DNA of 64,000 nt from Sphingobium xanthum (lineage in GTDB: Bacteria > Pseudomonadota > Alphaproteobacteria > Sphingomonadales > Sphingomonadaceae): contig NZ_JAHKKS010000001.1 in the NCBI RefSeq assembly GCF_019737615.1, positions 62,001 through 126,000 of the forward strand, given 5' to 3'. Every line of letters starts with the position of its first letter. Within the stretch, counting starts at the first letter, position 1. The translations under genes were made by a program, and so were the position numbers. Positions 51,481 through 59,303 of this stretch are shown in pieces. The notes beneath the pieces were generated by a model. It searched no databases, had not been told where the DNA came from, and saw only the letters and a list, made by a program, of their open reading frames with translations.

Positions 51481-51990
51481 CTAAGCTGGTCGCTTGTGCT
51501 TAGGCAGGGAAAGGGCTTTGCTCTTAGCCTTCGCCTCCTGCTTTGCCTTCGTAAATTCGGGCTCTAGCTCCTTCATCTTTTTGACGAGCCCTGAAAGGTC
51601 GTACTCGTTGCTCGTTTTGCCCTTGCCTGGGCTGGTCCGACCAATTCGCTGAATGAGGCCCGCTCCCTCCATCTCTGCGATGTGCCGTTGAATCTGTCGG
51701 TCACTCATTCCCATGCGCTCGGCCAGTGTCGCCTTCGACGGCCACGGCCTCCGATCTGCAGACCACCACTGGTCAAAGAGGTGCATGACGATATTGAACT
51801 GCACGGGGTTGAGCCCAATTCGAGCCTGCGCTTTCATTAGCAACGAGGGAGTGATGCAGAAGCCCACATCCATCACGGGCTTCCCGAACTTCTTCTCGGA
51901 AGCCTTCCGAGTGTCCTGCTTGCCGGACGCGGCCAGCAGGTCAGCGAGGTTCAAGACCTTACTCTCTGTATCTGTCTGCTCTGTGCTCAT
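51481..51990 (-). CDS. Helix-turn-helix protein (replication/phage-regulator type)
   Basis: This 169-residue protein has a winged-helix core: QFNIVMHLFDQWWSADRRPW, SKATLAERMGMSDRQIQRHIAEMEGAGLIQRIGR. The C-terminal tail is Lys-rich (KQEAKAKSKALSLPKHKRPA). Proteins of this sort occur in plasmids and integrative elements. GGAGGATACACC precedes ATG 51990. Composition is AT-richer than the chromosome backbone. An operator-like palindrome lies upstream. Confidence 0.75.
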   Translation of the reverse strand: MSTEQTDTESKVLNLADLLAASGKQDTRKASEKKFGKPVMDVGFCITPSLLMKAQARIGLNPVQFNIVMHLFDQWWSADRRPWPSKATLAERMGMSDRQIQRHIAEMEGAGLIQRIGRTSPGKGKTSNEYDLSGLVKKMKELEPEFTKAKQEAKAKSKALSLPKHKRPA

Positions 51991-52047
51991 GGTGTATCCT
52001 CCGATGGCCCCCATTTGCCTGTTTTTCTGACAGATGCAACTGAATCG

Positions 52048-52126
52048 ATAGGACGTGCATGTCCTATGCTACGAGACAATGACGTCTTATAGCTATGGTC
52101 GCTGTCGTCTTATAAAATAGGATAGT
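52048..52126. promoter_or_regulatory. Operator-like palindrome and direct repeats upstream of the HTH gene
   Basis: ATAGGAC (52048-52054) and GTCCTAT (52061-52067) flank GTGCAT as a near-perfect 20-base palindrome. CGTCTTATA occurs twice in direct orientation (52083-52091, 52106-52114), and ATAGGAT follows at 52117-52123. These could bind the HTH protein or be iterons. Confidence 0.45.
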
Positions 52127-52130
52127 TGGG

Positions 52131-52325
52131 TTAAGCGGCATTACGGTTAACCGCATCACGAACTAGAACAGTGTCAGGACCGGACGCCGATGTCTGCAGG
52201 GGTCGAGCGAAATTTTTGACAATCCTCGTCCAGTTGACCTTGGGGTCCTTATGGAGGTGGACGGCCCCCGCGTAACCAATGCTTATCGGATACGTAATCG
52301 GCCCCTCTTGCCTCGTAAACATCAT
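52131..52325 (-). CDS. Hypothetical small protein in low-GC segment
   Basis: A 64-codon frame reads MMFTRQEGPITYPISIGYAG and HLHKDPKVNWTRIVKNFARP, with natural-looking composition but no RBS or family. It may be a fragment of a larger gene lost on this side. The flanking stretch 52326-52456 has no gene. Confidence 0.3.
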   Translation of the reverse strand: MMFTRQEGPITYPISIGYAGAVHLHKDPKVNWTRIVKNFARPLQTSASGPDTVLVRDAVNRNAA

Positions 52326-52456
52326 AGCGATGCGCGATTACGGGCAAAAGTTGTCAATATCGCCGGTAGTCAGATCGCAAACGGATCAAGCCAAGTGCTA
52401 TTCGCAGGCAACAGAGGAACGGCCACCATCACGAACTCATTTAAGGCCAACGCCCC

Positions 52457-53197
52457 CTACCAAGGCACCTGCCCCTGATCCCCGTACAACCCACCCGTCG
52501 GCCCATCCTCGCCCAGCAGCGCCAGCCCCATAGCCACCGCCGCGCCTTCGCTGGGTGGGCGGCCTTTGCCGCTGGAGAGATCGGTGGCGCAGAGGCCCGG
52601 ATTGGCGGCGTTGACCTTGATCGGGGTGTCGAGCAGTTCGTTGGCGAACTGGACGGTGATGCCGTTCACGGCGGTCTTGGACGTGTTGTAGGCGAGCAGG
52701 CGGCTGAACGAGAAGGGCGCGTCGCGGCCGCTGCTGAGCGTCAGGGACGCGAGGCCGGTCGACATGTTGACGATGCGGCCGGCGGGCGCCTTGCGCAGCA
52801 GCGGGAGCATGGCCTGGGTGACGGCGACGAGGCCGAAGACGTTCGCTTCGTAGGTCTGGCGCATCAGGGCGAGATCGGTGCCGCTGGGGGGCACGTTCTT
52901 CTCCAGCGAGACGGCGGCGTTGTTGACGAGGATGTCGAGCCGGCCCCAGTCGGTCGCGATGTGGCTCGCGGCGACGGCGACGCTGGCCTCGTCGGTCACG
53001 TCGATGGCGAGGAAATGCGCGTCCAGCCCCTCGTCGCGAAGGCGCGCGGTGGCGTCCTCGCCGGCCGGCGCATTGCGCGCGCCGAGCAGAACCGTGGCGC
53101 CTTTTTGCCCGAGGCCGCGGGCGATCTCGAAGCCGATGCCCTTGTTCGCGCCGGTGACGAGGGCGATCTTGCCCGCCGCTGCCGATGCTTCAGACAT
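52457..53197 (-). CDS. Short-chain dehydrogenase/reductase
   Basis: This 246-residue SDR has VTGANKGIGFEIARGLGQKG, ILVNNAAVSLE, IVNMSTGLAS and YNTSK, the Tyr-x3-Lys dyad. The C-terminus ends LYGDQGQVPW. The start overlaps the Rieske gene end by eight bases, so it is cotranscribed and probably dehydrogenates a product of that oxygenase. Alternatively it is a carbonyl reductase of general use. Confidence 0.9.
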   Translation of the reverse strand: MSEASAAAGKIALVTGANKGIGFEIARGLGQKGATVLLGARNAPAGEDATARLRDEGLDAHFLAIDVTDEASVAVAASHIATDWGRLDILVNNAAVSLEKNVPPSGTDLALMRQTYEANVFGLVAVTQAMLPLLRKAPAGRIVNMSTGLASLTLSSGRDAPFSFSRLLAYNTSKTAVNGITVQFANELLDTPIKVNAANPGLCATDLSSGKGRPPSEGAAVAMGLALLGEDGPTGGLYGDQGQVPW

Positions 53198-54191
53198 CGA
53201 ACGGCGCCGAGCGCGGATATTTCTCCACATATTGGAGGAACTGGCCGAAATATTTGTCGCCGCGGATCAGCGTGCTCTTCTGGAAGCCGCGGAAGCGCAA
53301 AGACATCAGGATCGGCTCGTCCTCGGCATAGAGCTTGAGGATATAGTCCACGCGCTTCTCGAGCTCGGCGTCGGCGGCTTCCTTGCCCATCTCGTCGGCC
53401 TGCGACTTGCGCATGGCGACGACGAAATAGGCATCCGACCAGCCGGGCGCGACTTGCGAGCTGCCGGCCATGAACAGGCGCTCGATGCCGCCCGCAAGCT
53501 GGAGATGCGCGGCGAGCCAGGTGCAGCCGAAAAGCTGCGTGTCGGCGATGCGCACGTTCGATTCCTGGCGGACGACCACCACATCGTCGCCGAAATCGAC
53601 GCTGACCGGATTGGGGTCCGGGATATTGTGGACGGTCTTCAAGTGCTGGAAATCGACCAGATTGGACGAGCTGATCCAGCCTTCGAGCGGGCGCAGGCCG
53701 CGATGGTGCGCCTTGTAATAGACCTCGTCTTCCGAGAGGTTCGGGAATTCGGGCAGGCCGAAAGTCGCTTCCTTGCCGTTGAACGCCCAGATGAGGCCCC
53801 AGCGCTCGGCGGCGGGATAGGGGTGGATGCGCACGGCCGAGGGGATGAGCTCCTCGCCAGGAATCTCGACGCAGTCGCCGCTCGGCCCGAAGCGCCAGTG
53901 ATGATAGGCGCAGCGCACCGCGCCATCGACCAGGCAGCCCTCGGAGAGGTCCGCGCCGACATGCGGGCAGTATGCGCTCTGCACGACGGGTTTCCCGTCC
54001 GCCCCGCGATAGACGATGACGCGCGTGCCGAGAAAATTGACGCCGACGATCTTTCCCTCCGGAAGATCCTCCGCGAGCATCAGCGGGTTCCAGTTCCGCA
54101 GATAGGTGCCGTCATGGTCCTTGCCATGGACCTGGCCGTTATGCGGCGGGGGCGGGGCGAGCGGCGCCGCCAGGACATTCGCGTCGGACAT
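53190..54191 (-). CDS. Rieske-type aromatic/steroid ring oxygenase, alpha subunit
   Basis: This 333-residue non-heme iron oxygenase has Rieske cluster ligands CPHVG (Cys-x-His) and CAYHHW (Cys-x2-His) near residues 74-96, and the catalytic iron triad around NLVDFQHLKTVH (Asp-x2-His-x4-His). It is shorter than classical alpha subunits and needs separate reductase and ferredoxin, none of which adjoin. The closest types are KshA, PobA or vanillate/carbazole-like monooxygenases. The substrate is unknown. Confidence 0.9.
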   Translation of the reverse strand: MSDANVLAAPLAPPPPHNGQVHGKDHDGTYLRNWNPLMLAEDLPEGKIVGVNFLGTRVIVYRGADGKPVVQSAYCPHVGADLSEGCLVDGAVRCAYHHWRFGPSGDCVEIPGEELIPSAVRIHPYPAAERWGLIWAFNGKEATFGLPEFPNLSEDEVYYKAHHRGLRPLEGWISSSNLVDFQHLKTVHNIPDPNPVSVDFGDDVVVVRQESNVRIADTQLFGCTWLAAHLQLAGGIERLFMAGSSQVAPGWSDAYFVVAMRKSQADEMGKEAADAELEKRVDYILKLYAEDEPILMSLRFRGFQKSTLIRGDKYFGQFLQYVEKYPRSAPFDV

Positions 54192-54285
54192 CGGACTCTC
54201 CTTGACGGGGTCTGATTATCAGCTTCGGGAGCGAGGGGGAAGATATTTTATAGTGTGGTATAATTTTGAGAGTGGGTATTCAGCT

Positions 54286-54307
54286 CCCCTCCCTTTCAAG
54301 GGAGGGG
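54286..54307. repeat. Perfect GC-rich palindrome between Rieske and TetR genes
   Basis: CCCCTCCCTT (54286-54295) pairs with AAGGGAGGGG (54298-54307). It is the short form of family 1. Just beside it on the Rieske side is an AT-rich promoter-like stretch with TATAGTGTGGTATAATTTTG. Confidence 0.55.
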
Positions 54308-54364
54308 GACGATGGTGGTTCAGGAAACGATATGTTGGGCTGCGGCGCGTGCGGAAGGCGCGGC

Positions 54365-55126
54365 TCAGCTTGCAGCGCTCTTCCGTGTGACCCCGGCGCT
54401 CGCCACGCCATCCGCACCCACACCCTTGAGGATCAGGTCGATCACATGCGCCTTGTAGCGCTCGGCCGCGCTCGCCTGGCTTTCGCCGGTGCGGGCTGCC
54501 AGCTTGGCGGCGTGGAGGATCTTCTCGCACAGGCCCATGATCGCGAGGAAGGTGAAAGCCGGGTCGATCGGGCGCAGCGTGCCCTCGGCCACGCCCGCGT
54601 CGATCAGGCCTTCATAGATCTCCAGCGTCTTGCCCATCCAGAGGTTGATGAGCTCGGTCGCCAGCGGATCGGTCTCGTTGTCGATGATCTCGACCATCAG
54701 CCGGTGATAGAAGGGATTGACCAGGAAGAAGTCGACCATCGCATCGACGCGGATAGCAAGGCGCTCGGGCGCGGACTTGGCGTCGTTGGCGCCCTCGATC
54801 TCGATGACGCGGTCGCCGATCTCCTTGGAGAGCATGCGGGCGACATCGACGAGCAGCCGCGTGCGGTCCTGGAAATAATATTTGAAGAGGGTCAGATGGA
54901 CCTTGGCGTGGCGCGCGGCGACGGAGAGCGAGAGCTTTTCCGGCGGGACGGTGCGCAGCAGCTCGGCCGTCTTCTCGATCAGCAACTCCTTGCCGATGCG
55001 GCCCTTGCCGGTGGGGCGGCCGATCGCGCGGGAGGCGCCGCGGCGCGTGCCTGCGCCCTTCCGATCGTCGAGGGTGCTATTGTCCTTGGCCAATGCTCTG
55101 CTCTGTCCTTCCTGTGCGCTGGGCAC
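54365..55126 (-). CDS. TetR family regulator
   Basis: This 253-residue repressor has an N-terminal HTH (IEKTAELLRTVPPEKLSLSVAARHAKVHLTLFKYYF), a ligand-binding helical domain and an Arg/Lys-rich N-terminal extension of about 45 residues. It is divergent from the CocE-type hydrolase and follows the same strand as the Rieske genes. It probably controls the surrounding catabolic genes; see the TAGTCGA motif at 55233 and 58432. Confidence 0.9.
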   Translation of the reverse strand: MPSAQEGQSRALAKDNSTLDDRKGAGTRRGASRAIGRPTGKGRIGKELLIEKTAELLRTVPPEKLSLSVAARHAKVHLTLFKYYFQDRTRLLVDVARMLSKEIGDRVIEIEGANDAKSAPERLAIRVDAMVDFFLVNPFYHRLMVEIIDNETDPLATELINLWMGKTLEIYEGLIDAGVAEGTLRPIDPAFTFLAIMGLCEKILHAAKLAARTGESQASAAERYKAHVIDLILKGVGADGVASAGVTRKSAAS

Positions 55127-55232
55127 GGCAACGCAAAGCCCTAGCTCTTCTCCCGCTTTTCGGCAACCATGGGGCGGAGCGGGTGGATATATTATAAGAC
55201 AGTTGAAATATTGGTTTGGCTACAATAGGTGG

Positions 55233-55242
55233 CTAGTCGATA
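55233..55242. promoter_or_regulatory. Possible TetR operator half in the divergent promoter
   Basis: CTAGTCGATAA (55232-55242) resembles the perfect palindrome TAGTCGACTA at 58432-58441 before the LLM gene. It sits about 110 bases upstream of TetR and 130 upstream of the hydrolase. Confidence 0.3.
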
Positions 55243-55254
55243 ATGGATAAACTT

Positions 55255-55351
55255 GTGCTCCTGCGAGCCATAGGCGGGCGAAGCCCAACGCGGGAGTCCG
55301 GAGGGTAAGGGCACCCGGTTGGGCCGTGGGCTCCTGCCTGCGCAGGAGCAC
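55255..55351. repeat. Palindromic repeat (family 2) with 10-bp terminal inverted repeats
   Basis: GTGCTCCTGC (55255-55264) is exactly mirrored by GCAGGAGCAC (55342-55351). The 97-base element shares CTTGTGCTCCTGC, a GGGCC-TGGGCTCCTG core and a GCAGGAGCACTG end with the element at 42954-43039. It stops 22 bases before the hydrolase start. Confidence 0.65.
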
Positions 55352-55373
55352 TGTTCAGCTGCAGAGGCGGAGG

Positions 55374-57041
55374 ATGGCGATGGGCTACAAGGAACGACTG
55401 CGTGCGCCGCTCAATTCGCCGGAATTCCGCAGGGCACGGGCGAGGCACTATGAGCGCGCCGAAGTCGACGGCATGGTGATCGAGCGCGACGTGCGCGTGC
55501 CGACCCGCTTCGGCTTCGATATCTGGATCGACCTGTTCCGCCCGGCCGATGCATCGCTGAAGACGCCGGTCATCGTCGCCTGGACGCCTTATGGCAAGCA
55601 TGACCCGGCGCCGCTCGCGACCATCTTCCCGGCCTCGGGCGTGGAGCCGGGCTGGATGTCCGACCACACGATTTTCGAGGCGCCCGATCCGTTGTTCTGG
55701 ACCCGGCGCGGCTATACGGTGATCACGGCGGACGTGCCGGGCACCTGGTATGCCGAGACGGAAGCGGGCTATTTCTCGCCGCGCGAGGCGGAATGCCATT
55801 ACGACCTGATCGAATGGGCCGGCACGCGGGACTGGTCCAATGGCAAGGTCGGGACGGCGGGCGTCTCCTATCTCTCGTCCTGCCAGTGGAAGGTCGCGGC
55901 GCTCAAGCCCCCGCATCTGGCCGCGATGAACGTCTGGGAAGGCTGGTCCGACACGTATAACGAGATCGTGCGCCATGGCGGCATTCCGGAGACGCATTTC
56001 TGGCCCTATATCCAGGTGCGCTGGGGCGTCTCGGACCGGGAGGTGGAGGACCTCTGGGCGATGACGCAGGAGCATCCGCATTTCGACGATTACTGGCGCA
56101 CCAAGGTCGCGGATTTCTCGGCGATCGACGTGCCGGCCTATATCGTCGCGAGCTGGTCCGATCATGGGGTGCATACGCGGGGGACGCTGGAAGGCTATAA
56201 GGGCCTGTCGTCCGCGCAGAAATGGCTGGAAATCCACGGCAGCAAGAAATGGGGCTATTTTTACGAGCCGCCCTCGGTTGCGCGGCAGGCGGCGTTTTTC
56301 GATCATTTCCTGAAGGGCGAGGAGACCGAGCTAAGCGACTGGCCGCCGGTGCGGCTGCATGTGCGCGATCGGTTCGGGGTGGCGACGCAGAAGCCGGCGC
56401 AGCACTGGCCGGTCGAGGGGACGCGCTATGAGCTTCTGTATCTGGATGCGGGCGCGGGGGCGCTGAGCCGGGAGGCGCCGGCGCAGGCTGGCGAGGCGGT
56501 CTATGATCCGCTCGACCAGAAGGGTGCGGCGACGTTCGATTTCGCGTTCGATACCGAGACCGAGCTGGTCGGGCATATGAAGCTCAAGCTCGTCGTCTCG
56601 ACCGACGAGGGGGACGATCTCGATCTGCATGTCGCGGTGGAGAAGATCCGCGCCGACGGGGCGAAGGAAGGCTTCGCGCATTGGGCGGTGTTCGAGGACG
56701 GGCCGGTGGCGCTTGGCTGGCTGCGCGTCTCGCGGCGGGCGCTCGATCCGGTGAAGTCGAGCGAGTGGCAGCCGGTGCTGGCCAATGACCGCGACGACAA
56801 GCTCGCGCCGGGCGAAGTGGCGGAGGTGGATATAGAGATTCTGCCTTCGGGCACGCGGTTCCTGCCCGGCGAGACGTTGCGGCTGATTGTGAAGGGGCGG
56901 GATATCTACAATCATCCCAAGCCGATGCTCTACATGCGGCATGAGGACAGCGTGAACCGTGGGGCGCATCGTATCCATACGGGCGGGGCGCGGGGGGCTT
57001 ATCTGTTGGTGCCGGTGGTGGAGATTGCGGAGCGGCTATAG
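55374..57041 (+). CDS. CocE/NonD-type alpha/beta hydrolase (X-Pro peptidase family)
   Basis: This 555-residue enzyme has an N-terminal S15-type domain with nucleophile Ser in GTAGVSYLSSCQW near residue 163. Asp in SWSDHGVH and His nearby are likely catalytic partners, followed by a C-terminal jelly-roll domain (LLVPVVEIAERL at the end). Family members hydrolyse acyl esters such as cocaine, or X-Pro peptides. GCGGAGG precedes ATG 55374. The divergent TetR and a family 2 repeat lie upstream. Confidence 0.9.
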   Translation: MAMGYKERLRAPLNSPEFRRARARHYERAEVDGMVIERDVRVPTRFGFDIWIDLFRPADASLKTPVIVAWTPYGKHDPAPLATIFPASGVEPGWMSDHTIFEAPDPLFWTRRGYTVITADVPGTWYAETEAGYFSPREAECHYDLIEWAGTRDWSNGKVGTAGVSYLSSCQWKVAALKPPHLAAMNVWEGWSDTYNEIVRHGGIPETHFWPYIQVRWGVSDREVEDLWAMTQEHPHFDDYWRTKVADFSAIDVPAYIVASWSDHGVHTRGTLEGYKGLSSAQKWLEIHGSKKWGYFYEPPSVARQAAFFDHFLKGEETELSDWPPVRLHVRDRFGVATQKPAQHWPVEGTRYELLYLDAGAGALSREAPAQAGEAVYDPLDQKGAATFDFAFDTETELVGHMKLKLVVSTDEGDDLDLHVAVEKIRADGAKEGFAHWAVFEDGPVALGWLRVSRRALDPVKSSEWQPVLANDRDDKLAPGEVAEVDIEILPSGTRFLPGETLRLIVKGRDIYNHPKPMLYMRHEDSVNRGAHRIHTGGARGAYLLVPVVEIAERL

Positions 57042-57051
57042 GGCTGCCCAT

Positions 57052-57207
57052 AGCCCCTCGCCCCTTGGGGAGAGGATAGCGAAGCTCGGCGACGAAGTCG
57101 GCTAGCGCAGCTTGGAGAGGGGGGAAGCGGCAGCGCGGCTGGGCACCCCCTCTCCCTCCCACCGCTTTGCGGCGGGCCCCTCCCTCTCCCCGAGGGGAGA
57201 GGGGTTA
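57052..57207. repeat. GC-rich inverted-repeat element (family 1, longer type)
   Basis: Left AGCCCCTCGCCCCTTGGGGA and the mirrored right end CCCTCTCCCCGAGGGGAGAG flank an inner region with AGCGAAGCTCGGC and AGCGCAGCTTGGAGAGG. It covers almost all of the gap between the convergent hydrolase and LLM genes. Confidence 0.7.
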
Positions 57208-57211
57208 AAAC

Positions 57212-58348
57212 TCACCCCTTCTTCGCGGATTCCAGCACCTTGTTCACCGCCGCGGCATTGGCGCCGCTGAATTCGTGGCGGTTCTCGTAGACCCAGTCGA
57301 ACGACTTTTCGCGCTGGCGGTTGGCGCCGTTGAAGCGGGGCATGACGTAGCGCATCATCAGCTCGTAATTGCGCTTGCTGGCCTCGAAATTCATCCAGTT
57401 GGTGCCGGACATGAGCACCGTGCCGAACGGGCCGATGCGGTCCCAGAGCTTCTCGAGGAACTCGACCGCTTCGTCCGGCGTGCCGACGAGACCGCCGCGC
57501 GAGGCGATCATGCTGGCAGCGGTGTCGCCGCCCTTTTCCCGGATGTCGGCATAGGCCTTGGGATTGAGCGCATCGAGATAGTGCAGCCAGGGCTCATAGC
57601 CGAAATTCACGGCCTTCTCGGCCTCGGCCCGGGTCTCGGCCAGGTGGAAGGAGACGACGACGCGCAGATCGTCGCGGCTCATGCTGTTGCCATATTCCCT
57701 GGCGGCTTCCTCGGCATGCCCCCACGCAGCCTGGACGTCCCCGCCGCCTTGGGTCAGGATGCCCATGCCATAGCGGCCGGCGAGGCGCGAGCCGATCGGC
57801 GTGCGCGAGGTCGCGACCGCGAGCGTCGGGCGCGGGTGGCTGTAGGGCGAGAGCTGCAGGCGCGCGTCGCGCAGCGTGAACCACTCGCTGTCATGATTGA
57901 CGATCTCGCCGTCGATCAGGCGCATGATGACGTCCACGCCCTCGACCAGCCGCTCGCGCTGCTGCTCCGGCGCGATGCCGAGCATTTGCGCGTCCGAGAT
58001 CAGCATGCCCGGGCCGAAACCGAACATGGCGCGGCCGCGCGTCTGATGATCGAGCTGCACGATCCGGTCGGCGACCATATAGGGGTGATGATAGGGCACC
58101 GAGATGACGCCGGCGCCGATGCGGATGCGCGAGGTGCGCTCGGCCGCGGTGGCGATGAACAGGTCCGGCGATCCGTAGATCTGCAGGCCGCCGCTATGAT
58201 GCTCGCCGATCCAGGCCTCGGTGAAGCCGAGATGCTCGACCCACTGCACCAGCTCGAAATCGCGCTGCATGCAGAGCGCGACATCCTCGTCATTGGTATG
58301 GTGAGGGGGCAGGAACACGCCTGTCCGCACGTGTCGCGATTCAACCAA
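57212..58348 (-). CDS. LLM class flavin-dependent oxidoreductase
   Basis: This 378-residue luciferase-like monooxygenase has FLPPHHTNDEDVALCMQRDF, GFTEAWIGEHHSGGLQ, VSVPYHHPYMVADRIVQLDH and GFGPGMLISDAQMLG. It needs FMNH2 from a separate reductase. The start is uncertain; TTG 58348 with GGGAGA upstream was chosen over an in-frame ATG at 58402. The AT-rich promoter (ACTATAAATTTCTT) resembles that of the Rieske gene. Confidence 0.88.
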   Translation of the reverse strand: MVESRHVRTGVFLPPHHTNDEDVALCMQRDFELVQWVEHLGFTEAWIGEHHSGGLQIYGSPDLFIATAAERTSRIRIGAGVISVPYHHPYMVADRIVQLDHQTRGRAMFGFGPGMLISDAQMLGIAPEQQRERLVEGVDVIMRLIDGEIVNHDSEWFTLRDARLQLSPYSHPRPTLAVATSRTPIGSRLAGRYGMGILTQGGGDVQAAWGHAEEAAREYGNSMSRDDLRVVVSFHLAETRAEAEKAVNFGYEPWLHYLDALNPKAYADIREKGGDTAASMIASRGGLVGTPDEAVEFLEKLWDRIGPFGTVLMSGTNWMNFEASKRNYELMMRYVMPRFNGANRQREKSFDWVYENRHEFSGANAAAVNKVLESAKKG

Positions 58349-58781
58349 GCAACGTCTCCCGAGACTGTTCTCGCCCTGCGGCGGGGTGAGGCGAGTCATA
58401 AGGCGGCGCCGGGAGTGGAGCAAGAAATTTATAGTCGACTAGAAAATATTCGCGCTGCGCCTGCGATTTCCGTCATTTTGTCATGCCGGCCGAAATTGCG
58501 GTCTTGTTGGGCGACAGCCCTCACCTCCGGGAGATCCCGGCTTTCACCGGAATGAGGTCGGCCAGTGGGGCCGGCACGCCCGAATGAAAATCGGCTGTCC
58601 TACAGCCCCTCATCGATGGCAGAGCGTCATGCCGGCCGATCAGCCGCCAGACATCCGCTCCTTCTCATCGTCCAGCATCCGCAAGACTTTCCCGGCGTCT
58701 TGCGACCCCGGAAGGACTTTGCGCGAATTCACCATGCCTCACACGCGGGAAGATGGAGAAGTTAGGAGTGTCAAGTTATTG
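58349..58781. other. Gene-free interval with operator-like palindrome and direct repeats
   Basis: This stretch holds the perfect palindrome TAGTCGACTA (58432-58441) in the LLM promoter. It also has two direct copies of GTCATGCCGGCCGA (58480-58493 and 58626-58639). No convincing gene is visible in any frame. Confidence 0.5.
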
Positions 58782-58817
58782 AAAAAGCGCGCGCCGACAT
58801 GTTTGCCGACGCGCGCG
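58782..58817 (-). terminator. Terminator of the aconitase X genes
   Basis: On the minus strand a GCGCGCG arm pairs with CGCGCGC near 58786-58815 and is followed by TTTTTC. It lies 34 bases beyond the small-subunit stop. Confidence 0.7.
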
Positions 58818-58850
58818 AAATGCACGAAATAGGGGTAGGAAACCGCCCGA

Positions 58851-59303
58851 TCAGTCCGGCTTCTTGTCCCAGACCGTGATTGTGCCGGCATCGCCGTCCA
58901 CGCGCACCCAGTCGCCGGTGCGAATGATGTCCAGCGGGTCCTGATCGCAGTCGGTGACGGTCGGCGTGCGCATCACGACGGCGCCAAGCGCGGCCTTGGT
59001 GGTCATGATGTTGAAAACCATCGCGACCGGCGACATGCCCCGCAGCTTGGCCATGTGGAAAATGCCGGACCAGCCCGAGCTGCCCTTGGCGCCGGGGAAG
59101 ACCAGCACCTTGCCCGCGAAGCTCTGGCCCTTCAGCTCATGGCGGCTCTCGATGACCGTACCGGTCATCGGATTGACGCCGCCCCAGCCGGAGATCGTGT
59201 CGCGCGTAACCAGCGCCTCGCCCTCGGCGACGCCGGGCACGACCGGGCGGCCGGTGATGACGGCGCGCGGCTTGTCGAGAAGCGTTGTCGATTCTGCGCT
59301 CAT
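58851..59303 (-). CDS. Aconitase X swivel-domain (small) subunit
   Basis: This 150-residue protein carries the aconitase swivel fold (VITGRPVVPGVAEGEALVTR, LVFPGAKGSSGWSGIFHMAK, DIIRTGDWVRVDGDAGTITV). It is the small subunit of split aconitase X. The start overlaps the large-subunit stop (ATGA). Bacterial AcnX proteins have been shown to be cis-3-hydroxy-L-proline dehydratases and archaeal ones mevalonate 5-phosphate dehydratases. Confidence 0.92.
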   Translation of the reverse strand: MSAESTTLLDKPRAVITGRPVVPGVAEGEALVTRDTISGWGGVNPMTGTVIESRHELKGQSFAGKVLVFPGAKGSSGWSGIFHMAKLRGMSPVAMVFNIMTTKAALGAVVMRTPTVTDCDQDPLDIIRTGDWVRVDGDAGTITVWDKKPD

